64,000 bases of DNA from Macrosoma leucophasiata (GCA_036365455.1 JAWQUS010000023.1:7502001-7566000), one strand, 5' to 3'; positions 31,602 through 43,124 are shown, numbered from the stretch's first letter. Notes: generated by a model not told the origin, from the letters alone. Numbers and translations are program-made.

Positions 31602-31815
31602 TAACCGAGTTCAAAAAACGAGAAAGTTCTCAATTCGGCCGGTATATATATTTTTGTTTTTATGTATGTACGTGAATTTCGCCGAGATTTCTGGACCGAT
31701 TTACGTAAAATTTTTGTTTGATGCGGAATAGTTTCGAATTGGTCCCATAAAAATTTGATTCAGATAGGCCCATCAGTTATCATTTTATGAGCATTTTTTT
31801 ACTTACTTTCACCTA
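31602..31815 (+). repeat. Interspersed repeat G, copy 1
   Basis: TAACCGAGTTCAAAAAACGA to ACTTACTTTCACCT. Nearly identical in sequence and extent to 61452-61667, so a relatively young family. Noncoding. Confidence 0.75.
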
Positions 31816-31975
31816 CACGGTCATATGTTATACTGGGGTAAAATCCTCAAATTTGTCAATGAGCTAACTCTATATTAGGTACTCAAAAGAGGGTTATGCC
31901 TACATGCACTATGTATCTCTGTGAATAAATAAACGTGATGTTTAATTATCAAAACAGTAAAATTAATGTAACGGT

Positions 31976-32090
31976 AATCAATTCAATTCAATTCTTTATT
32001 TGCCAACTAAGTTTGTACAAAGATCTTAAATAATACTATTACAGTACTTAGTAACCTTTTCCAGGTGCTGCAAATTCTTAATCTAAAATT
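31976..32090 (-). repeat. LINE 3' end
   Basis: Tandem AATTC units leading into CTTTATTTGCCAACTAAG and AGTACTTAGTAACC read inverted as a LINE 3' terminus with AATAAAG and a pentanucleotide tail, CR1/Jockey-like. No coding sequence. Confidence 0.5.
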
Positions 32091-32976
32091 TGATTATTAT
32101 TATTATATTACATTCAAATTTATTTAACTTACAATTCAATATAATGTAGATTAGGTTCAGGTTAAATGGACTCTATTGTGTGCATCAAAGTTTGCTATCA
32201 GTTGCATGTTGCACAATTGCTTTATACTAAGCCATGTGTGTCACGTGCGAGATAAAAAAAAGAATTAACTTTTGTGATATTATAAATTGGCAAAAACCTT
32301 TTTGATAAATACAAAAATATTTCATAAATATTAAAAAGTATCTTTCAGGTGAAAAAAACAAGCTTCAGACCGTGAAATAACGTGTTTAAAATTTATACGT
32401 TGCCCTACGCTGATCAACTGATACTAATATTACCAACAAACTAATAATAAATCAAATTAAAAAGACACCGTTAAACATGTTAAGCTAGAATGTGCAATTG
32501 GACAAACTAAATTTTTTACAAAAACTAAGTGCTCATTTAGTGCTCAAATAACTTAACAAAAATTAGAAAACTGCCAATTTTTAATTAATCTAGTAATGTC
32601 CTACTTATAAAACGATAACTGTTCAATACAGTGTGTATCAAAATGTATGTAATTAAGTGCTCAGGCTTGCAATTTTTCCCCGGTATCCTTGATGTGATAC
32701 AAAAACGCCCGCAAGTATTCAACCACCTGTTGTTTTTACATCCTAGCCTACAATAACTGAATTTTTTTTGTTATTTTTTAATCAATCATCCACCTCATGG
32801 CTATCACTCGTCACATAAATATAGCGACCGAAATGGTCGTGAGAGGAATACGAAACATGGATTCTGTTTCGTGTGTACACACACTGGGCCATTGAATATA
32901 CACACTTGAAAATACATACGTACGAAAAATACTCGAACTCGACCTTTCCCTACAATATAACTGTATACCTAAATTA
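32091..32976. other. Unassigned AT-rich DNA
   Basis: No gene or repeat recognised. Confidence 0.4.
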
Positions 32977-33261
32977 CTGGTGGTAGAGCTCTAGTGACGG
33001 AGCTCGCGGGCGAAGGCACTACCGCATTACCTAATATACTTGCCGCTAAATAGTAGTGTTCAGCACTATCGTGTTCTTGTCAGGTGGTAATGTACGGCCC
33101 CGTAATTTTTGCGGCACAGAGGCGTAACTACTTAGGCCTCAGGAAAGGTAACGCATCTGCACTTTGACCTTAGTCTTTGTGTAGGTGTCTATAGGCTGCA
33201 GTCATCATTTAACATCAATGTAAACTGCATGCTTGCTTGCCACTTTCATTACATAAAAAAA
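32977..33261 (+). repeat. SINE-A copy, full length
   Basis: CTGGTGGTAGAGCTCTAGTG to TTACATAAAAAAAG. Confidence 0.88.
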
Positions 33262-33549
33262 GAAAGGGGTGGGTCTCCTTAGCTCTGCCTAACTGTAAAA
33301 AGTTTCATGACATGAATGTATGGTACATTACGATTAACATGGGTAACTTATGTTGCCGAACTTCTTTCGTAATGTAAATTAGGTTTATGAAAATATAATA
33401 CGAAAAGATTACTATGAAATTAAGGGACCGATAAACAATCGTTGTTCGGCAATGCAAGTTACTAAATAAGTAGCGGCACCGAAAAAATAAACTGCTTTCG
33501 AAAGAACACCAGAAACCAGGAGCTGTATTCTCTAACTCTGATGATATTA

Positions 33550-33683
33550 CGGCCAAATACTCAAACGTTACTTAAATCTAAGTAGGACTCAAAAATCTTC
33601 TGTCTTTATAAAACACGTTCAAACGATAGTGATAGCGCATATTTGAGGATTGCTTAAAATTGAGTGACGTTTGAGTATGCGGC
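33550..33683. mobile_element. MITE-1 copy
   Basis: CGGCCAAATACTCAAACGTT at the left and ACGTTTGAGTATGCGGC at the right, flanked by TA on both sides (33548-33549 and 33684-33685), as in Tc1/mariner-related MITEs. Confidence 0.8.
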
Positions 33684-34076
33684 TACTAGTGTGATAGATT
33701 GATGTAACGTGATAATTTCCTAACATAATTTCAGAAAAACAGTAATGTGTTATAAAAGCCAATAACTGTGTAATTCCGAATAAAAAAAATGGATGGATTG
33801 TATTTATCAAAAACAGGAGTTTTGCTGTGCAAATAAAAAAAAACATTGTTTAATGTGCATCCGGAATCAATCTTCAAAATCAAATCATTATATTTACGCT
33901 TTCTGTGTTTTTTCATCAATCGATCATTCATTTAGGTCATAGTATTGTGTGTGTGATGAGTAATCTGTCGTGTAGATACATATTATTATTCCGCTATGAG
34001 ACATAATTAAATCCCATAAACACATGTAACCGAATCCATACACACATGCAACCACCACGATTCGCTGAAGTATATC

Positions 34077-34268
34077 ATACCAGCGGTGTGAGACGACCGC
34101 TTGATTCGAAGGGTCGGATTCGATCCCCGCACCGGGACAAGTATTTGTATGGCCTACAGATATTTGTTTCGGGTCTGGGTGTTTGTGTATGGGTTGTATG
34201 TGTACAACGGCACCCACGACACAGGTTCATATCTAATGTGGGGCTGTAAGTGTAAGCGTATTTTATTT
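34077..34268 (+). repeat. SINE-C copy
   Basis: CAGCGGTGTGAGACGACCGC, box-B-like GGATTCGATCCCCGC, GTATTTGTATGGCCTACAG, GTGTACAACGGCACCCACGA, GTGGGGCTGTAAGTGTAAGC. Open frames on both strands are chance. Confidence 0.8.
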
Positions 34269-34445
34269 TTTTATTGTATTCTCTGGCGCTAGTTAGACTT
34301 TTTCTACCAGTCCCATGTAATAAAATAGGTGACGGGCCAATTGACATCCATTGGGCATATTACCAAATCAGAAGAAGCCATATGAAATCCATCTAGTGGA
34401 ATAAACCAATAACTTCAGTTTGTTATAATTTATTACTATTGGAGC

Positions 34446-34643
34446 AGTAATATAGACATCCTATGCCCGCGGCTTCGCTCGCGTGGATGTCGTTTTATAA
34501 ATAACTAAGTAGCCAATGTTCTTTCTCAAGGTCAGCTCTATCTCTGTACCAAATTTCATTAAAATCGGTTCAGTCGTTTGGACGTGAAAAAGTAACAGAC
34601 AGACAAGAGCTACTTTTGCATTTAGAATATTAAGTAGGGAAGT
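34446..34643 (-). mobile_element. Helitron-like element HLE-1
   Basis: Inverted form with CCTATGCCCGCGGCTTCGCT, GCGTGGATGTCGTTTTATAA, ACCAAATTTCATTAAAATCG, ACGTGAAAAAGTAACAGACA and the 5' end CATTTAGAATATTAAGTAGG. Decayed CTAG end. Confidence 0.65.
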
Positions 34644-35013
34644 AGGGATTGCCAGAAATTGGATAGCTCTACAACGAAAAATTAATCTCAGATAATAATA
34701 TGGACCTGACTCAAAATTAATTTTTTTTTATTCGGATTTATAATTATGTTATACAGAAATACAGAACTTCAATTAATCATTTATCACCGTAAGGGCACGT
34801 GCACACGTGCTTCCATCTGATGTCGCATACCTAATGATATATTAATGAATTCTTTGTCATAGAATATTTTCCAGTGTAATGTTTGTTTTATAACAAGCAT
34901 GACGTGTTTTTTGGTTTTACCTGCACCCATCGATATTGGGTATCTTTTTTTGATATTACATAGTAGTTGACAGTCTGCTATGGTACAAACTAAGAGTGAG
35001 TTTTCAGTAAATA

Positions 35014-35076
35014 ATGGATTACGAAGAGCCAAGATGCTCTTCAAAAGCTCAAGATTCAGCGCGGAATATTCTTTAC
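35014..35076 (+). CDS. Very weak first-exon candidate
   Basis: An ATG in an AATAATGG context opens MDYEEPRCSSKAQDSARNIL plus Y and meets TAC|GTAAGA, a good donor match, in phase 0. Acidic/polar peptide with no known motif. Only 21 codons, so chance is likely; listed because the donor is strong. Confidence 0.15.
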
Positions 35077-35492
35077 GTAAGATTTTATTTACTTTTCTTT
35101 CTATATTGCTACTTATCGGTTTATTTGGACAATTGGAGTTCTGAGTTGGCGACTTCAATAGGGTACCTGACTAATATACGAGTAATTTCAAAAATACAAT
35201 AAAAATAAATAAACATCGTTCATGAAACCACTAGTCTATTATTCGTAGTTTTTTATAAGTCACCATTCAAAAAGTTGCTAATTATGAATTGACTCAAATC
35301 GGCTTACACTAAATCTTGGCTTATGACGTCACAACCCTACGAAATCAAGATGAAATCAAGACATCTTCGTTAATAATGCACTTTTATAAATAGTTTGTGT
35401 TTTTTTTTCTTATTTATAGTTGTAGGGATTTACACAAAAATATATTTGTGACATTGTTATTTAAAGCCATTTTTTTCACAATATTTATAAAC

Positions 35493-35715
35493 AACTAGCT
35501 GACCCGACAAACTTCGTATTGCCTCAAAATGAAATAATGGGTCAATAATTTGATAGATACGACTATTTGTATGGAAAAATGAAATTGTGGTTTTTACTAT
35601 TTCCCTTTAATTTCTTCATATTTTCTTACCTTTTAAACCTTACCTGGTAAAAATAATTCAAATCCAAATCGGTTCAGCCGTTCTCGAGTTTTAGCGAGAC
35701 TAACGAACAGCAATT
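35493..35715 (-). mobile_element. Helitron-like element HLE-2
   Basis: Inverted: ACTAGCTGACCCGACAAACT, CGTATTGCCTCAAAATGAAA, TTCTTCATATTTTCTTACC, TTCTCGAGTTTTAGCGAGAC, TAACGAACAGC. Ordered as at 14752 and 56258. Confidence 0.7.
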
Positions 35716-35882
35716 GATTTTCTTAAATATCGATATCTACTCGTGACCGCGGCCGTTGCATTACGGCCGAAAATTCGAGTGTCGAGGTAAATACTTCTAT
35801 TAAAATAGTACGCGATTAAGTCCCGTTTACAATATAAAAATATAGATATAAGTATTGTTGATAATTCGCCAAAATACTTTTA

Positions 35883-36132
35883 TTTTTAAAGAAAAATGGA
35901 AAGAAAAATTTGACTTCAGGCGAGACTCGAACTCGCGACCTACTGGGAATCTAGTCCAGCCGCTCTTCCAATTGAGCTACTGAAACCCTGCCCGATTTGT
36001 CAAATCTTTCCTTCACATCTATTGCATTGCTTTATGGTAGCAGCAGCGCCATCTATTACCAACTATGCTAGTTAGGTAAAAAAATATATATTTCACAAGC
36101 ATGTGTTAATGCGAAATAATATAAAACAATTA
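35883..36132 (-). mobile_element. tRNA-like element T, copy 2, 15-bp target duplication
   Basis: Minus strand: 5' leader with GCATTAACACATGCTTGTG, then ATAGATGGCGCTGCTGCTACC split by a changed base, GATTTGACAAATCGGGCAG, the tRNA-like domain with AGCTCAATTGGAAGAGCGGC and box B GAGTTCGAGTCTCGC, and the 3' tail TTTTTCTTTCCATTTTTC. Exact GCCAAAATACTTTTA flanks at 35868-35882 and 36133-36147. A 15-bp duplication fits reverse-transcription-based insertion. The tRNA-like part is internal, unlike standard SINEs whose tRNA head is at the 5' end. Confidence 0.8.
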
Positions 36133-36147
36133 GCCAAAATACTTTTA

Positions 36148-36765
36148 GTTACTTTTAAAAAAGTCTCTTTAATTCAGAAATGCTGAATCATCATCAAAGA
36201 GTTATGGTAGGTAGTCTTTGTCATTCCGGGACACAATAGGTAATCAAATGAGTTCTATGTTGTTATGATATATCGCTGCAAATATTTCCTCTAAATTACT
36301 TCTCTAAATTGTACAAATTTAATATTTTCATTCATTCCATTGCGATACACAAAAAATATCGTTATTTTCTACCATATTTCAATATGAAAGCTTTACTCGC
36401 CTTCCGAGAACTCTATAGATGAATGCTAATCGAATGCACTGCAGCAGCCAAATGCATTTAGGTGCCTATCTCGAAGATATTAAAAATACGATGCGCTTTT
36501 AGGTTATTCAGTTTTATTTATTTGTTTATTTAAATCAGGGACATCAAAAATAAACGTACTCTTTGCGGAATTCGAGTATGTTAATTACTTGAAACCAGTT
36601 TGCTATCACTGTTTATATGGATGCGCACATATAAACATAATGTTAACAAACATATAGGTAATACATATGTTTAAACAATACTACCTACATGCATGTTCTA
36701 TTAGATTATACTTGCTAGGAACGATAGGACATCATTTATTATAGTATTGACTGTATAGCTGGTCC
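36148..36765. other. Unassigned DNA
   Basis: No recognised gene or repeat. Confidence 0.35.
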
Positions 36766-36960
36766 AGTGGTTGCAAATTGTGGAATAAACTTCCCTCTGA
36801 GGTGTTCCCTAGGTGCTACAATATGGGGTTGTTCAAAAATGGCGTCAAAAGAGTCCTTCAAGACTGGCAGCGCGTTGGCAACCCCCTGGTATTGCAAATG
36901 TTCATAGGCGACGGTGACCACTTGCCGGCGGCCCGTTTGCTTGTCTGTGAACCGTCCAAA
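36766..36960 (+). pseudogene. Non-LTR retrotransposon C-terminal fragment (R1/CR1-like)
   Basis: Frame 36778-37002 begins MWNKLPSEVFPRCYNMGLFK and continues GVKRVLQDWQRVGN. WNxLPxxVFPxxYNLxxFKxxVxRxL is a usual C-terminal pattern of R1/CR1-clade LINE ORFs. The preceding domains are absent. The last residues of the frame belong to the adjoining SINE-like scrap. Confidence 0.6.
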
Positions 36961-37020
36961 AAAACGCGATGCAAAGTTCTAGATCCCGGGTCCGATTCCT
37001 AGATGGGGTAGAGGTGTTAT
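36961..37020 (+). repeat. tRNA-SINE head scrap
   Basis: TCTAGATCCCGGGTCCGATT followed by CCTAGATGGGGTAGAG is box-B-like. Too short to assign to SINE-B. Confidence 0.4.
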
Positions 37021-37335
37021 TGTATTTTTTTGTGTGAGGAAATTACCAGTAGTAGTCCGGAGTCCGGTACGAAGTGATACGGTCCGGTACGGTATGAACT
37101 GATCTCCGAGGCACGGCCCGGAGATCAGTTCAAACCGTCACTCCTGCGCCCATTAGATGACAGCTGATGTCATGATTGACTCTAATTAACAATTGACAAC
37201 AGAATAACAGTTCCCAGCAAAAAATATTGCACATCAAGCTTACGAAAAAAACAATCGGCCAGTTTCAATTTCATATTATTATAGCGTTATCTCTGCTGCT
37301 ACACTGCTCTACGTAATAACTGATAGTTTGGTCAA

Positions 37336-38053
37336 AGGAGATGTTGCGAGCTCGGCTCTGGTTCGTACACGTCCTCAAAAAATGGGTAAACTATAGAAGA
37401 ATCCGAACAAAATACAATTAATTTATTCAAGAATATTTTTTTTTTTTTTTTTTATGTAATTGTAGTGGCAAACAAGCATGCAGTTCACATTGATGTTAAG
37501 TGATGACTGCAGCCTATAGACACCCACACAAAGACCAAGGTCAAAATGCAAATGCGTTACCACTCCTGAGGCCTAAGGTGTTATGCCTCTGTGCCGGAAA
37601 TTACAGGGCTGTACATTACCACCTGACCGGAACACGATAGTGCTGAACACTACCATTTAGCGGCAAAAAAAAAATTAGAAATATTTTAGAGTTACAACCA
37701 CATTTAATTCAAACAATTTTATCATTATCTACTATGTTAAACATGTCGGCGATATAGCCGACACTTGGGATCAATCGATTTCGATAGTATTTAGATAATA
37801 TTACTTTTTTCTCCAAGTACTATATAATCAAAATACAATTTAAAAAATGAAAATGTCAAAATGACGTCGCCCGCCATATTCGCCATGTTGGTTTTGAGTT
37901 GCAATTCTAACTGCAAATAATATTTTGTAACTGCAAACAAAGCTAAAGAAGTGAAAATATGCAGTAAAAAACGTTTTTATATTGATTTTGCCTGTTTAAT
38001 GATATTATGTACAATACATGGCCGGAGGTCCATACATTTTTGCAACATCTCCT
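37336..38053. mobile_element. 718-bp TIR element with exact 8-bp target duplication
   Basis: TIRs AGGAGATGTTGC and GCAACATCTCCT (12 bp, perfect). TTGGTCAA is duplicated at 37328-37335 and 38054-38061. An 8-bp duplication suits hAT or P-type transposons. No transposase frame; the interior includes a SINE-A insertion (37440-37666) and a segment near 37850-37940 with GACGTCGCCCGCCATATTCG. A nonautonomous element. Confidence 0.8.
37440..37666 (-). repeat. SINE-A copy, 5'-truncated
   Basis: A long T run (about 17) at the left and a stop at TTTAGCGGC. Short near-repeats AGAATATTT / AGAAATATTT flank it. Younger than the 718-bp element it sits in. Confidence 0.85.
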
Positions 38054-38344
38054 TTGGTCAAAACTTGATCAAAATGGTCGACAAACGTCACATAGGTAAG
38101 GTGCGAAAGAAATAACGTTCTATAGGCCCGAAATAAGGCGAGATCTTCTGCCTGAGGTCGATGTGCAATATTTGTTGATGGATACTGTACCTACCTATAA
38201 ATGGCTACTGCTTGTAAACCCGTCGCGTCGTCAGCTCGCGAGAAAAATATGACAGTTGATTTCTAATTGTTCGTGAACCGATATTGGTCCAACTGCAGCT
38301 TAACTTATTAATAATATTCATATGTTTCAATAGTATCGGTATTT

Positions 38345-38384
38345 ACACCTCCACGCGGACGAAATCGCGGGTAAAAGCTAGTCT
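38345..38384 (+). repeat. Helitron-like 3' tip
   Basis: CACGCGGACGAAATCGCGGG followed by TAAAAGCTAGT. Only the end is recognisable. Confidence 0.5.
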
Positions 38385-39423
38385 AAAAGCTAATATAATT
38401 TAGACTCGTGAATGTTGTTAAATTAACAACCCCTATTCACATAACAAGAATTACTCTCAATAGCTATTCGGACTTTACACTTAGGCAGGCACTAAATAAG
38501 GCTCAACTATGTTATCACAAATCTTGGGTTCGGGTTTGGATGTAGAAGTTTTCGATTAATTTATGTTTAAGTAAGTAAGTTGAAGAACCTATGGAACATA
38601 GTATAAATAATTACTTCAATTTGTTATTTGTGTAGGTAAATTTTGTTATTTTTTTGCATGTAGGTAATGATTGCATTTAATGATTTTGATGAAACTTATA
38701 TTAATAGTAACTTTATTACAGTTATTTATGCGAGATACACTAATTGAAATACGAGTAAATCAAGTTTTACGAATTGATCTCGCGTTTGACTTAAACAAAT
38801 GATTAAGATACCGTTAGTCAAATTTGGGTTTAGCCTGAATGCCACGAAATACGTTAACGTAACTGATGAAGGTAGCTGAAAGATTTTTTTCAAATTATTA
38901 TCAAATGTCACCTCAGTCTGTAAAAGACCACGGAAGCGGAAAAGCAACCGAAGTATGGAGATGTTTTTTTTTTAAATAACTTCAGTTTAACTCGCGTATA
39001 ACGCGAGATAAATCCACAGGTACAGTTTTCTTTCCACAAATATTAATATTTCACCAGAATTGTCAAAAAAAAAATGTTTTTAACGAATTGATACAATAAT
39101 GTTATTTTTGAACTTATCCGTTTGTTTTTTTTTTTGATCTGACATTAAAAATTGTGAATCAAACACAACAATCAAGTTGAAGGGGCTAAAGAATTCCAAC
39201 CTTATTTTTTGTTTCACTTACTGATCTAAAAAATGGGTACGCAAATTTTGACTTACCGCTACATTATACACCGCTACCACCATCGTGAACTGTTCCTCGT
39301 AAAAAAAACTAAACGTAAAAAAATACGTCGATAAAATCATTGGCAATTCTTTGACTGTTCGTTTGCAATTTCATTCATTTGCAATTCGCCTTCTGGAGAA
39401 AGTGTTTATCTAGCAATATAACC
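38385..39423. other. Unassigned AT-rich DNA
   Basis: No gene or repeat recognised. Confidence 0.4.
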
Positions 39424-39546
39424 ATGAACTGCAAAACAAAAAGTCTCAATGACTCATCAGATTCAAAGGACAAAAACTCATCAACGGAAGCACATCTGGT
39501 GCGAGCCCGCAAAAAATTTCGACCGTGCGCTCAACTATTTGTATGA
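39424..39546 (+). CDS. Weak short ORF, unknown
   Basis: ATG in context ATAACCATGA; 40 codons: MNCKTKSLNDSSDSKDKNSS then TEAHLVRARKKFRPCAQLFV and a stop. A Ser/Lys-rich start without a known motif. It overlaps another 83-codon frame in a different phase. Possibly a real exon, equally possibly chance. Confidence 0.15.
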   Translation: MNCKTKSLNDSSDSKDKNSSTEAHLVRARKKFRPCAQLFV

Positions 39547-39724
39547 AAAACTAGAAACAGTAGGTTGTTCGTTCATGTCGGTTCTGCTTTACAAATGCGG
39601 CATAATAGTCCTAAATGAGGAGCATCGTTCGAATATTGCACATTCTTTGATAATTTTTTTTTTTGACGATGGCTCGCTCCTATCTAAGAATGATAAATAG
39701 GCATGTTTTGTTTGGGTATGTTTA

Positions 39725-39870
39725 ACAGTCAAATACTGATACGTCACTTAAATCTATGTGGAACTTAAGTCTTTTGTCCGTAGAAAACGCGTGCAAATGG
39801 AGAAGAAAAAGAGAGGGATAGCTTACATTTGAGGGTTGTTTAAAATTAAGTGACGTTTGAGTATTCGGCC
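39725..39870. mobile_element. MITE-1 copy, left end decayed
   Basis: Left AGTCAAATACTGATACGTCA, right AATTAAGTGACGTTTGAGTA then TTCGGCCATA. A purine-rich stretch GGAGAAGAAAAAGAGAGGG interrupts the core. Confidence 0.7.
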
Positions 39871-39939
39871 ATAAGGAAACTTGCCTTATCCTTAAGCTAA
39901 AGCGGTATGCCGTTGATTAGAAAGGAAATATAATAGCCA

Positions 39940-40226
39940 CTGGTGGTAGAGTTCCAGTGTAGGATCTCGAGGGCGTAGGCACCACCGCATTACCTAATTT
40001 ATCTGCCGCTAAACGGTAGTGTTCAGCACTATGTGTGTTCCGGTAAGATGGTAATGTATGGCCTCGTAATAACTATCACAGAGACAGAACATCTAAGGTC
40101 TCGAGGGTGGCAACGCATCTGCATTTTGACCCCTGGTTTTTGTGTAGATATCCATAGGCTGCAGTCATCACTTAACATCAATGTGAACTGCATGCTTGTT
40201 TTCCACCCTTGTAACATAAAAAAAAA
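39940..40226 (+). repeat. SINE-A copy, full length
   Basis: CTGGTGGTAGAGTTCCAGTG to GTAACATAAAAAAAAA; carries the CTCGTAATAACTATCACAGA subfamily variant. Confidence 0.87.
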
Positions 40227-40307
40227 TTCATAGAATGTAACAAGAAACAAATATCCACTTCAATGTACAAATATTAAATTTTGATGTAATAATTTCAAAA
40301 TATGTAG

Positions 40308-40930
40308 GTATCATAATCGGATGGAGCATGCAGAAAGAGACTGACTATGAATCCAAATTTTATTGTAGTTTGGTAACTCAAAAAAGGTATATAAGAATAT
40401 TTCTGTAATCTGAACGTAATAAATGAAACATATTGCAGAATTTAAGAGGAATTTTTTGCATTAAGTGTTGTTTAAGAATGTATTTTTTTTATGTAATGTA
40501 AGTGACAAACAAGCATGCAGTTCACATTGATGTGAAGTGATGACTGCAGCCTATAGACACTAATACAAAGACCAAGGTCAAAATGCAAATTAGTTACCAC
40601 TCCTGAGGCCTAAGGTGTCTCTGTGCCGGAAATTACAGGGCCGTAGATTACCACCTGACCGGAACACGATAGTGCTGAACACTATTATTCAGCGGCAAGT
40701 ATATTACGTAATGCGGTGGTGCCTACGCCCGCGAGCTCCGTCACTGGGGCTCTACCACTAGTATTATTTAAGTGCTTTTCCTAGAATGAGAATTTGATGT
40801 TTGCTTGTTAGAATGTTAAGAATTAAGATGTCATAATCAGATGGAGCGCGCAGAGAAGCAAGTGTGTGAACACTAAATTTTATTATAGGTGACTCAAAAA
40901 AGGAATGTTAGAATATTTCTGTAATCTTAG
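40308..40930. repeat. Direct repeat pair bracketing SINE-A
   Basis: 40308-40417 and 40828-40930 are diverged direct copies: TCATAATCGGATGGAGC against TCATAATCAGATGGAGC, then GACTCAAAAAAGGAAT-type and AATATTTCTGTAATCT blocks. Period 520 bp, including a SINE-A at 40482-40762. Confidence 0.6.
40482..40762 (-). repeat. SINE-A copy, full length
   Basis: T-run and ATGTAATGTAAGTGACAAAC at left, GAGCTCCGTCACTGGGGCTC and CTACCACTAG at right. Confidence 0.85.
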
Positions 40931-41099
40931 TTATTTGTATGTAAGAATGTCGATGGGGTGCCCGAATTAAGGGGTGATAAAGAACCACTGGAATGTAAGA
41001 TCGGTAGAGTGACCGCTTTTTGTAAGATACGCTTCTTGCTACCGAAATGTAAAAATGCTGTACATTAAATGCCAATAGCATGTTTTTGTGACATACTCG

Positions 41100-41443
41100 T
41101 AGTAATCAAGCATGCAGTTCACAGTGATGTTGCAGAAGTGAATGTTGCAGCCTATAGACATTTTCACAAAACCGATGGCCAAAATGTAAATGTATTGCCT
41201 CATCTGAGGCCTAAGTTTTATGTATGTAATAATTATTATCTGATATTTGAGGACTAGATGGTAATGTATAGAGCCATACATTAGTATCTTCTTTCTTTTT
41301 ATATATGACACATGTCGCAAACAAGCGTCCATTTCATATGTATGTTGTAGATGTATGTATGTTGTAAGTGATGACATACTGTAGACATCTACACAAAGAC
41401 CAGTAGTTGTTATGTCTCTGTGATAGTTATTACGGTGTTATAA
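41100..41443 (-). repeat. Two old SINE-A pieces in a row
   Basis: CAAGCATGCAGTTCACAGTG and GCAGCCTATAGACATTTTC at 41108-41165; then CGCAAACAAGCGTCCATTTC and GACATCTACACAAAGACCAG, TCTCTGTGATAGTTATTACG at 41316-41430. Both are diverged. Confidence 0.6.
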
Positions 41444-41840
41444 CCATATAAACGTAACCGTGGGTGTTGGCATGTATGCTTGATGCACACATTTACCATT
41501 TACATTTTTACTGGTGTTAGAGCTCCAGTGATGGAGCTCGCGGGCGTAGGCACCACCGCATTACCTAATATACTTGCCGTTAAATGTTAGTGTTCAGCAC
41601 TATCATGTTTCGGTCAGGTGGTAATGTACGGCTCTGTAATTTCCGGCACAGAGGCATAACACCTAATGCCTCAGGAGTGGCAGCGCATTTGCATTTTGAC
41701 CTCTGGTCATTGTGTAAGTGTCTATAGGCTGCAGCCATCACTTAACATCAATGTGAACTGCACGCTTGTTTGCCACTTTTATTACATAAAAAAAAGACCT
41801 CTGCCTACCCCTTCGGGGATTACAGGCGTAAGTTACGTTA
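41444..41840 (+). repeat. SINE-B tail split by SINE-A
   Basis: AACGTAACCGTGGGTGTTGG CATGTATGCTTG at 41452-41482 ends in ACATTTAC, and the rest, CCTCTGCCTACCCCTTCGGG GATTACAGGCG, resumes at 41798. In the uninterrupted SINE-B at 8236 these blocks are contiguous. Confidence 0.75.
41511..41795 (+). repeat. SINE-A copy inside SINE-B
   Basis: CTGGTGTTAGAGCTCCAGTG to TTACATAAAAAAAAG, complete. Confidence 0.87.
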
Positions 41841-41841
41841 T

Positions 41842-41962
41842 GTTTTATTACCATATAACCGGAACACGATAGTGGTAAACACTACCATTTGGCAGTAAAA
41901 AAATAGGTAATGCGGTGGTGCCTACGCCCTAGACTCCTTACACTGGAACTCTACCACCAGTG
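41842..41962 (-). repeat. SINE-A 5' fragment
   Basis: TACCATATAACCGGAACACG, CACTACCATTTGGCAG, GCGGTGGTGCCTACGCCC, CTCTACCACCAG. The 3' half is missing at the SINE-B junction. Confidence 0.7.
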
Positions 41963-42734
41963 AAAGCCACAAAACGCTACTTGCGGATACAAGCACTCAT
42001 GCTCATGCTATTCATAATTTTTTAGCTTCTCGGCTAATTAGAGATAGTAAAACAACATCAAACCTCAATAAATTTAACTGAAAGAGTTATACTTAACTGC
42101 AGTCCGGATTAACAAATTGCAACGCCGCAGTTTGCTTTAATCCAACTGAATTATCTCTATTTCAGTTAAAGAGAGGCAACTCAGTTGAAATACTTCATAA
42201 TCCCTTTGCTTTGCTTAACTGCATTTTGAAATGAGGAAGCGATTATTTATGTAAGTAGGTTACTTTACAAACTTACTCAAAGGCCGACCTTACAGAGGGA
42301 TCTCAAAGTTTTACCTTGTCTTATGTAGAGACCTGTATAATATAGATTAATGCCCGATAAGAGTGGATTATGCGACGGGACAAAGATTTCAATCGCGTAT
42401 TTCCGTATCTCGGTATTTGGCGTTCGTGTTATTGAACTATCCTTTGTTAATGACGTTTTTATTTGGCACACTTACAGCTGTTACAAATGTTACAAATTTT
42501 CATTGCACAGCCAATTTTAAGTGTACACCTCATGCACATGGCATCGGGTTGATAGTGTTCACATCACCATTATCAGTATTAATCCCTATCAAATGAAAAA
42601 CTTTTGTTACCTTATGCATTCCATGCACATCTTCAAAATATACCACACTAAATGATTAAAACGAATAAGTTGTCGCAAAAACTAGTGATGAAAATAAATT
42701 TAATTCAAACGATTCAAACGCGTTGCTTACACCT
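41963..42734. other. Unassigned DNA
   Basis: No gene or repeat recognised; frames at 42277-42596 on both strands look like chance. Confidence 0.4.
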
Positions 42735-43025
42735 TTTTTATGTACTTAATGAAAGTGGTAAACAAGCATGCAGTTCACATTGATATCAAGTGATGACTGC
42801 AGCCTATAGACACCTACATAAAGATCAAGATCAAAATGCAGATGCATTACCACTCCTGAGGCCTAATGTGTTATGACTCTGTGCCAGAAATTAATTAACA
42901 GGGCCGTACATAACCACCTGATCGGAACACGATAGTGCTGAACACTACCATTTAGCAGCAAGTATATTAATTATAATGCGGTGGTGCCTAGGTCCGCGAG
43001 CTCCGTCACGAGAGCTCTGCCTGCT
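42735..43025 (-). repeat. SINE-A copy, full length
   Basis: ATGAAAGTGGTAAACAAGCA to GAGAGCTCTGCCTGC; the last bases of the 5' end are changed. Confidence 0.82.
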
Positions 43026-43092
43026 ATTATGGGATACGGTTTATGTTTTTTTTTTTAATTTTCTGTGAAGAATGCTTTGACATTTATTGTAT

Positions 43093-43124
43093 AGAAATAA
43101 CGAAGTTTGCCGGGTCAGCTAGTG
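43093..43124 (+). repeat. HLE-2 3' tip
   Basis: AACGAAGTTTGCCGGGTCAG CTAGT, only the terminus. Confidence 0.55.

Larger units (their letters stand above)
37283..38190. repeat. Interspersed repeat (as 1687-1890) split by an insertion
   Basis: Left part 37283-37335 and right part 38054-38190 together match 1687-1890. They are separated by the 718-bp element below. Confidence 0.65.

Noticed and set aside
33924..34347. Several overlapping frames on both strands
   Set aside because: They fall within SINE-C copy 34077-34268.
34784..35158. 124-codon minus-strand frame
   Set aside because: No motif, no splice or promoter support, and composition similar to neighbouring noncoding DNA.
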